A stretch of 19,023 bases of DNA from DATNPH01 sp036703315 (GTDB lineage Bacteria > Cyanobacteriota > Cyanobacteriia > Cyanobacteriales > Coleofasciculaceae). The DNA lies in the NCBI GenBank assembly GCA_036703315.1, contig DATNPH010000113.1, positions 1 to 19,023 on the forward strand, in the 5' to 3' direction. Position numbers and translations under genes: made by a program. Below are positions 1 to 5,701 of the stretch, in pieces (position 1 is the first letter of the stretch; each line of letters starts with the position of its first letter). The notes under the pieces are model-generated. The model ran no database searches. It was given only the letters and a program-made list of their open reading frames with translations, and was not told the origin of the DNA.

Positions 1-2
1 GT

Positions 3-55
3 CCGCCAGGGGTTAAAACCCCTGTCTCATAGAATCAAGTCCTCTCAAGAGGACT
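3..55 (-). repeat. Two-hairpin intergenic repeat, copy 1 (inverted)
   Basis: Read on the minus strand this is an 8-bp stem (38-45 with 48-55, AGTCCTCT/AGAGGACT), a spacer containing CTAT.AG, then a 7-bp stem (8-14 with 17-23, AGGGGTT/AACCCCT), ending GGCGG. The same order and spacing recur at 71-123 and 315-366, while the stem sequences differ and remain fully paired. It may continue left of the window. Confidence 0.8.
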
Positions 56-70
56 GAAAATCACTATTTG

Positions 71-123
71 AGTCGTCTAAAGACGACTTTGGCTATTAGC
101 CCGGAGTTTAAACTCCGGGCGGG
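71..123 (+). repeat. Two-hairpin intergenic repeat, copy 2
   Basis: The first stem is AGTCGTCT (71-78) paired with AGACGACT (81-88). The spacer TTGGCTATTA follows, then a perfect 22-bp palindrome at 99-120 (arms GCCCGGAGTTT and its complement), ending GCGG. Same architecture as copies 1 and 3. Confidence 0.85.
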
Positions 124-314
124 TTTCGGGAAAACGAATCAGCCCTGCGTTAGTAAGGGGGGAGCCAGAACAGCATCTGTAGCAAGGATTTATAAAATTG
201 GTATAACCCTCTTGTGTCACTTTGGGAAAATTTGACGAATTTACATTGTTACAGCCCACGAAAAATCAAGGTTTCACCCCAGTTTGACAGAAGAGGGATA
301 AGAATCAGTAGTGG

Positions 315-366
315 AGTCGTCTTTAGACGACTTGGGCTATGAGCTAGGGACTTAAGTCCCTGGTGG
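315..366 (+). repeat. Two-hairpin intergenic repeat, copy 3
   Basis: The first stem (315-322 with 325-332) has the same arms as copy 2. The spacer TGGGCTATGAGC follows, then a 16-bp perfect palindrome at 346-361 (AGGGACTT/AAGTCCCT), ending GGTGG. The second stem shares almost no sequence with copy 2 but is fully paired, as expected if the structure is under selection. Confidence 0.85.
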
Positions 367-391
367 TTTAGAGGAGAATGAAACAGCCCTG

Positions 392-436
392 CCCAAATTT
401 GGGGGAACTTATGATGAGCTTTCCCCAGAATTGGGG
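392..436. repeat. Second palindrome pair (C-rich/G-rich)
   Basis: CCCAAATTTGGG at 392-403 is a perfect 12-bp palindrome. CCCCAGAATTGGGG at 423-436 is a near-palindrome. GGGGAA at 402-407 can also pair with TTCCCC at 421-426, so the two can form either two small hairpins or one larger one. This differs from the two-hairpin repeat next to it and looks like another dispersed intergenic repeat type. Confidence 0.55.
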
Positions 437-563
437 GACGGGAGGGGGCGATAAATTATTCATGCAGGAGAAGCCGTTCCCTAGATGTAGAGAATGAACG
501 GTGGGAGCGATCGCTCTTTCAATGCCAAAACATAAGGCTTCTGAAACGCGATCGCTATTCACT

Positions 564-1280
564 CTAAATTAGAGTAACTTCCCCAGTATCAAGGTCGTAG
601 CGACCTCCAACAATTTTGAGCTTGCCCTCTTGCGATCGCCCTGACAGGATAGGTGAACTCCGTTTCAACTTCTCAAGTTGATACTGAACATTTGCAATCA
701 CAGCATTATCAACTGGATCGCCAGGTTGACCTTTTGTCCTAGAAATCACAGGTTTAATGGGCTTAACAAAAGAACCAATATGACCTGGGAGACGTTCCCC
801 TTGAACAGCAGCCGTGACAGCACCACAGCGTTCATGACCTAAAACCATCAACACAGGAGTACCGAGGATGGCGACAGCGTACTCCAGACTACCAAGCACC
901 TCTGGTGTCACGATATTTCCAGCAACACGGATATCGAATAAATCACCGATTCCTTCATCAAACAAGATTTCCGGAGTCACGCGTGAATCCGCGCAACTTA
1001 GCACAGTTGCAAACGGGTGTTGTGCTTGGGCAACTTCTTTAATACGCGATCGTGATTGATCGGGATGCTTGCTCTTTTGCTTCACAAACCGTTGATTGCC
1101 ATCCAACAAGCGTTTTAGAGCGGCATCAGGATTAGGGGACTCAAGCGAAGCTGCAATTGCTTGGTCTGATTGCATACTCCAGAATACACTTCCCATAACA
1201 GCAGCCCCCAGAGCCATACCGCCAGTTCCTGTTAAAGTCAAGAAACGGCGACGACCCATTAAGCCATTATTTTGATTCAT
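564..1280 (-). CDS. Tat-exported beta-class carbonic anhydrase (EcaB-like)
   Basis: Interconverts CO2 and bicarbonate. The 238-residue product has the beta-class zinc signature: C96-x-D98-x-R100 (SCADSR) and H149-x-x-C152 (GHERC), so both Cys ligands, the His ligand and the Asp-Arg dyad are present. The N-terminus reads GRRRFL at residues 9-14, a twin-arginine motif, followed by a Gly/Ala-rich hydrophobic stretch (about 15-34) and a likely cleavage region at AIAAS (41-45). This predicts export of a folded zinc enzyme by the Tat pathway to the periplasm or thylakoid lumen. Exported beta-carbonic anhydrases of the EcaB type are known in cyanobacteria. It follows sbtB on the same strand after 132 bp and is the third gene of the inorganic-carbon cluster. 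The long gap suggests it may have its own promoter. The family call is strong; the localisation rests on the signal alone. Confidence 0.93.
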   Translation of the reverse strand: MNQNNGLMGRRRFLTLTGTGGMALGAAVMGSVFWSMQSDQAIAASLESPNPDAALKRLLDGNQRFVKQKSKHPDQSRSRIKEVAQAQHPFATVLSCADSRVTPEILFDEGIGDLFDIRVAGNIVTPEVLGSLEYAVAILGTPVLMVLGHERCGAVTAAVQGERLPGHIGSFVKPIKPVISRTKGQPGDPVDNAVIANVQYQLEKLKRSSPILSGRSQEGKLKIVGGRYDLDTGEVTLI

Positions 1281-1349
1281 GGTGATTGAAGCGAAGTAAA
1301 TGAAAGACTAGGAATTCGTAATAGCTAATTGGTCATTGGAAAGAAACTA

Positions 1350-1370
1350 CCATTACCCATTACCTATTAC
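1350..1370. repeat. Degenerate heptamer tandem repeat (STRR-like)
   Basis: Three 7-bp units CCATTAC, CCATTAC, CTATTAC in tandem, between sbtB and the carbonic anhydrase gene. The flank (about 1319-1339, GTAATAGCTAATTGGTCATT) is made of similar ATT/GG words. This resembles the short tandemly repeated repetitive heptamers described in filamentous cyanobacteria. A related tract lies at 10657-10677. Confidence 0.6.
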
Positions 1371-1412
1371 CAAAAACAGCTTTATATGTTGCCGTCATGA
1401 ACTGAGATGGAA

Positions 1413-1724
1413 TTACAGTGATGCAACACATCGGGTGGAACGGATTTCCGTCGCATCGGAAATGTAGCAACTTCCTCCGAACTTATTGAGGATTGGTCGA
1501 ATGATTTCCACAGCAGATTTGAGTTTTTCCGGGGGACAGAAGGCGATGATATAGACATTATCTAACATAGTCATGTCTAAATCTTCGGAGCCTCCCCTAA
1601 GCCCCTGTCCGGCTACATTTCGGATTACTATGTGTCCCGATACCCCTCCCTTTTTTAACCCATCTAGAATTTTGCCGAGTTCAACTGAATTCGCGATGAT
1701 TTCTATTCGTTTGACGAGATGCAT
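1413..1724 (-). CDS. sbtB: PII-like regulator next to SbtA (SbtB family)
   Basis: A 103-residue PII-fold protein, expected to be a trimeric cytoplasmic signal protein that binds adenine nucleotides and controls the neighbouring transporter. The start is the ATG at 1724, giving MHLVKRIEIIAN. It is preceded by GGAG (in CTCTGGAGATAACATC) at good spacing and begins 4 bp after the sbtA stop, so the two are probably translationally coupled. An 18-codon upstream extension would overlap sbtA and is unlikely. The sequence runs as a ferredoxin-like beta-alpha-beta unit (VKRIEIIANSVELGKILDGL), a Gly-rich T-loop region (VAGQGLRGGSEDLD) and a second unit (NVYIIAF to CYISDATEI). Compared with Synechocystis SbtB from memory, the T-loop is shorter and the C-terminal CGPxGC redox loop is absent; the end is RSTRCVASL. 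The family call rests on fold-like pattern and on being adjacent to SbtA. Confidence 0.85.
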   Translation of the reverse strand: MHLVKRIEIIANSVELGKILDGLKKGGVSGHIVIRNVAGQGLRGGSEDLDMTMLDNVYIIAFCPPEKLKSAVEIIRPILNKFGGSCYISDATEIRSTRCVASL

Positions 1725-1728
1725 GATG

Positions 1729-2700
1729 TTATCTCCAGAGCATATTAATTCCGTACAGATATAGAGGAATTCCCACAATGATGTTGAAAGGAAAGGTTAC
1801 AGCCAGGGCAGTAGAAACGTACAGACTGGGATTGGCTTCTGGGACTGTTAACCGCATAGCAGCGGGAACAGCGATATAAGAAGCACTGGCACACAGCACG
1901 GCAAACAAGAGAGCATTTCCCTGCGGCATTCCGATAAATTTCGCAATCAGAAGCCCAATACATGCATTGACGATCGGGATTAGTATTGCAAACGAGATGA
2001 GGAAAATCCCTGTTTTTTGCAAGTCCTTAATCCTTTGGGCAGCGACCAAGCCCATATCGAGCAAAAAGAAGGTCAGGATGCCATAAAACAATCCCTGAGT
2101 AAAGGGTTCTAAAACCTGCCAACCGTGTTCTCCAGTTAGGACTCCAATTATGAGGCTACCGACTAGCAGAAATACGGAGCTATTCAGGAAGGCTTCTTGC
2201 AACACTTCAGTCCAGGAAAAGTCCCGTTCTCCCTGGTCAGCTGTGAAAAGATTGACGAGAATCAGTCCAACGATGATTGCTGGAGATTCCATGAGCGCTA
2301 AGGCTGCAACCATATAACCATCATAATCAATCCCCAACTCGCTCAAAAAAGCTCCTGCCGTGATGAACGTTACGGCACTGATGGAGCCATAAGTCGCCGC
2401 GATCGCGGCGGCATCATAGATATCAAGCTTCAGCTTGAGAATAAAAAACGTATAGATAGGAACAAAACAGGCCATTAATATGGCGGCTAGGAGGGTCAAG
2501 ACCACTTCCTGAGTTACGCCACTCTTAATCAGTTCCACTCCTCCCTTAAAGCCAATGGAAAATAGTAGATAAAGTGATAACAACTTGGGAAAAGGAGCTG
2601 GAATTTCAAGATCCGATTTGACAAAAACCGCCACCATTCCTAGAAAGAAAAACAGAATAGGCGGATTCAGGATATTAGAAATGATCAAGCTTGCATTCAT
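1729..2700 (-). CDS. sbtA: Sodium-dependent bicarbonate transporter family permease (SbtA-like)
   Basis: A polytopic plasma-membrane permease of the SbtA (Sbt_1) family, expected to import bicarbonate with sodium. The ATG at 2700 (323 residues) is preferred because GGAAG lies 6 bp upstream; a GTG at 2706 adds two residues. The protein is a series of about ten hydrophobic segments in two inverted halves. Family marks include GFKGG near residue 50, TYGSISAVTF in the first half, and ASASYIAVPAAMRLTVPEAN followed by PSLYVSTALAVTFPFN in the second half. It is about 50 residues shorter than Synechocystis SbtA. The long cytoplasmic loop between the halves is reduced to a short segment (ADQGERDFSWTE), and the SSSDISGPP segment of Synechocystis SbtA is replaced by SASYIAVPA. 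It therefore belongs to a second branch of the family. The linked sbtB and carbonic anhydrase genes support a carbon role; substrate identity is an inference. Confidence 0.9.
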   Translation of the reverse strand: MNASLIISNILNPPILFFFLGMVAVFVKSDLEIPAPFPKLLSLYLLFSIGFKGGVELIKSGVTQEVVLTLLAAILMACFVPIYTFFILKLKLDIYDAAAIAATYGSISAVTFITAGAFLSELGIDYDGYMVAALALMESPAIIVGLILVNLFTADQGERDFSWTEVLQEAFLNSSVFLLVGSLIIGVLTGEHGWQVLEPFTQGLFYGILTFFLLDMGLVAAQRIKDLQKTGIFLISFAILIPIVNACIGLLIAKFIGMPQGNALLFAVLCASASYIAVPAAMRLTVPEANPSLYVSTALAVTFPFNIIVGIPLYLYGINMLWR

Positions 2701-2760
2701 ATTCACTTCCTATCCTGAGCAACAAACAATTTGAAAAAGGTTTGAATCATAGTTAAACTG

Positions 2761-2793
2761 ACGCAATCGAATCTGAGTCATCGCAGATTGCGT
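2761..2793. promoter_or_regulatory. 8-bp inverted repeat upstream of sbtA
   Basis: ACGCAATC (2761-2768) and GATTGCGT (2786-2793) are perfect reverse complements separated by 17 bp. The repeat lies about 60 bp upstream of the sbtA start, inside the probable leader. It could be a binding site for a dimeric regulator (LysR-type regulators control sbtA in other cyanobacteria) or a leader hairpin in the mRNA. No function can be assigned from sequence alone. Confidence 0.4.
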
Positions 2794-2848
2794 AGAACCA
2801 CTGTATGGCAATTGAGCCGCCCAAAACGTATATGGAATTTTTATGACA

Positions 2849-2877
2849 AGTATAAAGTAGGCTTTTCTAATTCCAGG
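2849..2877 (-). promoter_or_regulatory. Weak promoter candidate for sbtA
   Basis: TATACT on the minus strand (2854 down to 2849) is a good -10 match. The -35 position 17 bp upstream (CCTGGA) is poor, so recognition would need an activator. That would suit a carbon-limitation-induced operon, but this is a guess from a single hexamer. Confidence 0.2.
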
Positions 2878-2983
2878 ATTCAGATAGAGGCTATGTTTGG
2901 CAACAACAAAGAGTGTTGAGCTACTGCACAAGTACCTGTTTAAGGTAGGGTGGCGCAGCACCAGAGGCGATCGCAACGCATAA

Positions 2984-3127
2984 CCTTCCCTAAGAAAGAC
3001 TGCCTTTGAATCAGTGCTTATCCCTCTGGCAGAGGAGTTGGATGACTGGAATAACCAATAATTTGGGTGGATTCGGGAAAGTCTAGCTTGGGTGCAAGAG
3101 CACCTTGCTCACTTAGAGCCAGGTTAA
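2984..3127 (+). pseudogene. Possible remnant of a coding sequence
   Basis: One plus-strand frame reads PSLRKTAFESVLIPLAEELD and on to DDWNNQ, a TAA stop at 3059-3061, then FGWIRESLAWVQEHLAHLEP, Gly and TAA at 3125-3127. Both parts have a protein-like amphipathic composition in the same frame with a single stop between them, as a decayed gene end would. There is no start codon or family match I recognise, so chance is a real alternative. Confidence 0.2.
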
Positions 3128-3148
3128 GTAGTTTGGAGACTATAGGTT

Positions 3149-4009
3149 ATGCGTTGGGAATTGGGCCGTAAAAGCAGCAATGTTGAGGACAGGCGCGGAG
3201 GCGGGGTTGCAGGTCCTGTGGCGGTTGGAGGTGGCATTGGGGCAATCGTGCTGTCAGTGATTGTTGCCCTTTTGGGGGGTGACCCAAGTGTAATTTTGAA
3301 CCAAGGAGGAGCGCCAAGCGATCGCAGCCGCACGGAGGCTCCTCAAACACAACGTCCTCCGGCGAATGATCGCATGACTCAATTCGTTTCAGTTGTCCTG
3401 GCGGATACAGAGGATACGTGGGGTAGCCTGTTTCGGAAACAGGGGGCGACCTATGTGGAACCCAAGTTAGTTCTCTATTCGCGTGCGGTGGAATCAGCCT
3501 GTGGCTTTGCGCGATCAGCAGTTGGCCCGTTCTATTGCCCCGCCGATCAAAAGCTCTACATTGACTTGAGCTTTTATGATGATCTCAAGAATCGGCACCA
3601 GGCACCGGGAGACTTTGCTCAGGCGTATGTGATTGCTCACGAGGTTGGGCACCATGTCCAGAACCTAATGGGCATTTCTAATAAGGTTCAGGCAGCGCAG
3701 CGTCGAGTCGATCGCGTACAGGCGAATCAACTTTCAGTCCGGCTGGAGTTACAGGCCGACTGTTTTGCTGGCATCTGGGCGCACCATGCCAATCGCTCGC
3801 GGCAAATCCTTGAAGCAGGCGATATTGAGGAAGCACTGAATGCTGCCAGCAGTATTGGGGATGATCGCTTGCAAAGTCAGGCAAGAGGGTATGTCAGTCC
3901 GGATTCTTTTACACACGGTAGTTCAGCCCAACGAGTCCGGTGGTTCAAGCGGGGCATTCAGGCGGGCGATCCTGCACAATGTAATACTTTTACAGCAGCA
4001 AATCCTTAA
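3149..4009 (+). CDS. Membrane-anchored zinc metallopeptidase (YpfJ/KPN_02809 family)
   Basis: A 286-residue protein of the neutral zinc metallopeptidase family (Zn_peptidase, YpfJ-like). The N-terminus RWELGRKSSNVEDRRGGG is typical of the family. A Gly-rich hydrophobic segment at about 20-43 is a single membrane anchor, followed by a Pro/Gln/Arg-rich linker (about 52-75). The catalytic domain carries H164-E165-V-G-H168 and, further on, E200-L-Q-A-D (RLELQADCFAG), the usual third zinc ligand region. C118, C130, C205 and C278 could form disulphides if the domain is outside. Length is normal and the ORF looks intact. The substrate is unknown for the family. It is a lone gene, transcribed away from sbtA and convergent with the P450, with 15 bp between stops. 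Confidence 0.9.
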   Translation: MRWELGRKSSNVEDRRGGGVAGPVAVGGGIGAIVLSVIVALLGGDPSVILNQGGAPSDRSRTEAPQTQRPPANDRMTQFVSVVLADTEDTWGSLFRKQGATYVEPKLVLYSRAVESACGFARSAVGPFYCPADQKLYIDLSFYDDLKNRHQAPGDFAQAYVIAHEVGHHVQNLMGISNKVQAAQRRVDRVQANQLSVRLELQADCFAGIWAHHANRSRQILEAGDIEEALNAASSIGDDRLQSQARGYVSPDSFTHGSSAQRVRWFKRGIQAGDPAQCNTFTAANP

Positions 4010-4024
4010 AGATGGGCTACACCT

Positions 4025-5389
4025 TTAGCGTCGCGATGCCTCCGGTACTAGAGAAGCTGATTGCATGACCATCTGCACACCTCGTTCCGGTGCAAATGTT
4101 ACGCCTCGGCGTTTCGGGCGCTCCGGGCGTTGGTCGGCTAGAGCCAGTTCATAGCGTCGCAGGATTGTCGCCAAGACCAACTTCATCTCAAATAACGCTA
4201 ACGCCTCGCCGATACAGCGACGAATACCACCCCCAAAGGGCAAAAATTCATAGGGCGAAAATTGACGTTCTAGAAACCGCTCTGGCTTAAATTGCTGAGA
4301 GTTGGGATAGATATCCTCACGGTGATGAGCCAGGTAAATACATCCATATAGTCTCGTGCCCGGTTCTAACGGGTAACCCATCAGCTCCACAGGCTCTTTC
4401 ACAGCTCGTGGCACTGTCAATACGGCGACTGGATAAATCCGTAGTGTTTCATTACAGACTGCCGTCAGATAGGGCAGTTGAGCAATGTTCAGGGGTTCTG
4501 GATTATCCCCCAAGGTTTCTAGTTCCTGGAGAATCTGTTTGTGGATGTTAGGAAGCTTGTGAACCCAATACAATGCCCAAGCGATCGCGGTAGCAGTGGT
4601 TTCATGACCAGCTAGTAGCAAGGTCATCAATTCATTGTGTAATTCTACATCGGTCATCCCCTCTCCCGCTTCATCTCGCGCCGAGAGGAGCAAACTCAGG
4701 ATATCTGAGCGCGCAGGGTCATGTTGTTCCCGGCGAGTGCGGATTTCTGCATAGAGCAACTCATCAATCTGTCGTTGTAGGTGACAGATGTATCCCCAAG
4801 GACTCCGGCTGCCTAAATCTTTTTGTAAAGAGGGAAAAAAGAGTATTCCTGCCACAAACGGAGACTTAAACACATCCATCAGCGCGGTAATCCTTTGTTT
4901 GAGTTGGGCAAACCGCTCTCCGCCCGAGAGTCCAAACACCACCTTCAAGATGATCTCCATCGAGATATCTTGCATCACGCTGCGAGCCGTGAAGGTTTGA
5001 TTTTGCACCAACTGAGCGAACCTGTTTTCTGTCAGGTCAACAATTAGTTGCCCATAAGCCCGCATGCGATCGCCATGAAACGGAGGCATGACCAATTTGC
5101 GCTCACGACGATGGCGTGAGCCTTCCATGACAAACATAGAATGATTACCAACCAAAGGCTGCAAAAGCTGATTAGCAGGAGCTGTAAATTGCTTAGTATC
5201 GCTAGAGAAAATTTGCTGAAGTGCCTGAGGGTTGCTTACTAGTAATACCGTCTCACTATTACCAATTACAGGGGCATTAAAGATGTCACCATAGCGTTGC
5301 ACTGCTGTATCCATAAAACTCAGGGAATCCATTGTCCACTGAATCTTCTGTAACCACCGAGGTGTTTTCGGACCATCAGGGATTTTCAT
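4025..5389 (-). CDS. Cytochrome P450, CYP110-like
   Basis: A haem-thiolate monooxygenase. With the ATG at 5389 the product has 454 residues and opens MKIPDGPKTP, the Pro-rich start I associate with cyanobacterial CYP110 proteins. A GTG at 5449 would add 20 residues (474), but a good promoter match (5441-5469) lies over it, so the shorter form is preferred. All P450 signatures are present: I-helix AGHETT (260-265) with the oxygen-activating Thr, the K-helix ExxR (E314-T-L-R317), and haem loop FGGGIRRCIG with axial Cys at 392. Length and motifs indicate an active enzyme. CYP110 members act on fatty acids, alkanes, terpenes or secondary metabolites; the substrate cannot be read here. No redox partner gene is next to it, so it would use shared ferredoxin. 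The CYP110 assignment is from memory of the family. Confidence 0.92.
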   Translation of the reverse strand: MKIPDGPKTPRWLQKIQWTMDSLSFMDTAVQRYGDIFNAPVIGNSETVLLVSNPQALQQIFSSDTKQFTAPANQLLQPLVGNHSMFVMEGSRHRRERKLVMPPFHGDRMRAYGQLIVDLTENRFAQLVQNQTFTARSVMQDISMEIILKVVFGLSGGERFAQLKQRITALMDVFKSPFVAGILFFPSLQKDLGSRSPWGYICHLQRQIDELLYAEIRTRREQHDPARSDILSLLLSARDEAGEGMTDVELHNELMTLLLAGHETTATAIAWALYWVHKLPNIHKQILQELETLGDNPEPLNIAQLPYLTAVCNETLRIYPVAVLTVPRAVKEPVELMGYPLEPGTRLYGCIYLAHHREDIYPNSQQFKPERFLERQFSPYEFLPFGGGIRRCIGEALALFEMKLVLATILRRYELALADQRPERPKRRGVTFAPERGVQMVMQSASLVPEASRR

Positions 5390-5440
5390 AGTAGTTTTGC
5401 CAAAACTAACGTTAGGGTGACGAAGCAGTGAGATAGCGCT

Positions 5441-5469
5441 ATTCAACACTAGTCATCTTCACTTGTCAA
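5441..5469 (-). promoter_or_regulatory. Promoter candidate for the P450 gene
   Basis: On the minus strand there is a perfect -35 TTGACA (5469-5464), a 17-bp spacer, and a -10 TTGAAT (5446-5441, 4 of 6 matches). Transcription would start near 5434, giving a leader of about 45 bases before the ATG at 5389. This excludes the upstream GTG start. It overlaps the 3' end of the small membrane protein gene. Confidence 0.4.
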
Positions 5470-5635
5470 ACAGTTCTAACAAATCAACCGTACCCACAAA
5501 AAAAGTATAAATGCCATATTTTATTGGCATATTTTTTCTTGAAGGCGCATAAGAAGCGGCTATAACTCCCTCAACTAAATGAATGAAAATAGCAAAGCGC
5601 TCAATCCAAAAGATTGAACTTAGACTACTTGACAT
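5459..5635 (-). CDS. Small membrane protein of unknown function
   Basis: A 58-residue product from the ATG at 5635, mostly hydrophobic, with segments IFWIERFAIFIHLVEGVIAA (about 8-27) and YGIYTFFVGTVDLLELF (about 40-56) around a basic turn SRKNMPIK. That suggests two membrane helices. The pattern IHLVEGVIAA...YAPS...KYGIYTFFVGTV...ELF looks like a conserved small cyanobacterial membrane protein family, but I cannot name it. The open frame extends upstream to 5731, but that part would overlap the divergent methyltransferase gene and is less hydrophobic. No clear Shine-Dalgarno precedes 5635. It ends just before the P450 gene on the same strand, so co-transcription is possible. Confidence 0.5.
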   Translation of the reverse strand: MSSSLSSIFWIERFAIFIHLVEGVIAASYAPSRKNMPIKYGIYTFFVGTVDLLELFDK

Positions 5636-5701
5636 ATTACTATTCTTGAAAGTAGCTGCCCAATGGGCAAATGTAGCGATTACTACCCTACCTACGTTTC
5701 C

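Larger units (their letters stand above)
1..563. other. Non-coding, repeat-rich region
   Basis: I see no credible gene here. The open frames on the minus strand (77-259 and 368-562) run across palindromic repeats and have no recognisable domain. The region holds three copies of a two-hairpin repeat (3-55 inverted, 71-123, 315-366), a further pair of palindromes (392-436), and two HIP1 octamers (507-514, 548-555). It lies downstream of the carbonic anhydrase gene, so transcripts from the sbtA cluster may end here, but no hairpin followed by a T-run was seen on that strand. Confidence 0.7.
2707..3148. promoter_or_regulatory. Divergent intergenic region, sbtA / metallopeptidase
   Basis: This 442-bp region must hold the promoters for sbtA (leftward) and the metallopeptidase (rightward). 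Visible items are an 8-bp inverted repeat at 2761-2793, a weak leftward promoter-like match near 2849-2877, a HIP1 octamer at 2967-2974, and a possible coding remnant at 2984-3127. The leftward frame at 2710-2976 has no recognisable domain and no Shine-Dalgarno sequence, and I do not call it a gene. Confidence 0.5.

Noticed and set aside
1..370. Possible CRISPR array from the palindromic repeats
   Set aside because: Only three copies, one inverted, at irregular spacing (about 16 and 190 bases), with stems that change sequence. CRISPR repeats are direct, near-identical and evenly spaced.
77..562. Two short minus-strand frames (77-259 and 368-562)
   Set aside because: They run through palindromic repeats, have no Shine-Dalgarno sequence and read as repeat translation.
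1725..1778. Longer sbtB start at 1778
   Set aside because: It would overlap the sbtA end by about 50 bp and adds residues that do not fit the PII fold. The ATG at 1724 has a good Shine-Dalgarno sequence.
2710..2976. 88-codon minus-strand frame upstream of sbtA
   Set aside because: No recognisable domain and no ribosome binding site; it lies in the promoter region between divergent genes.
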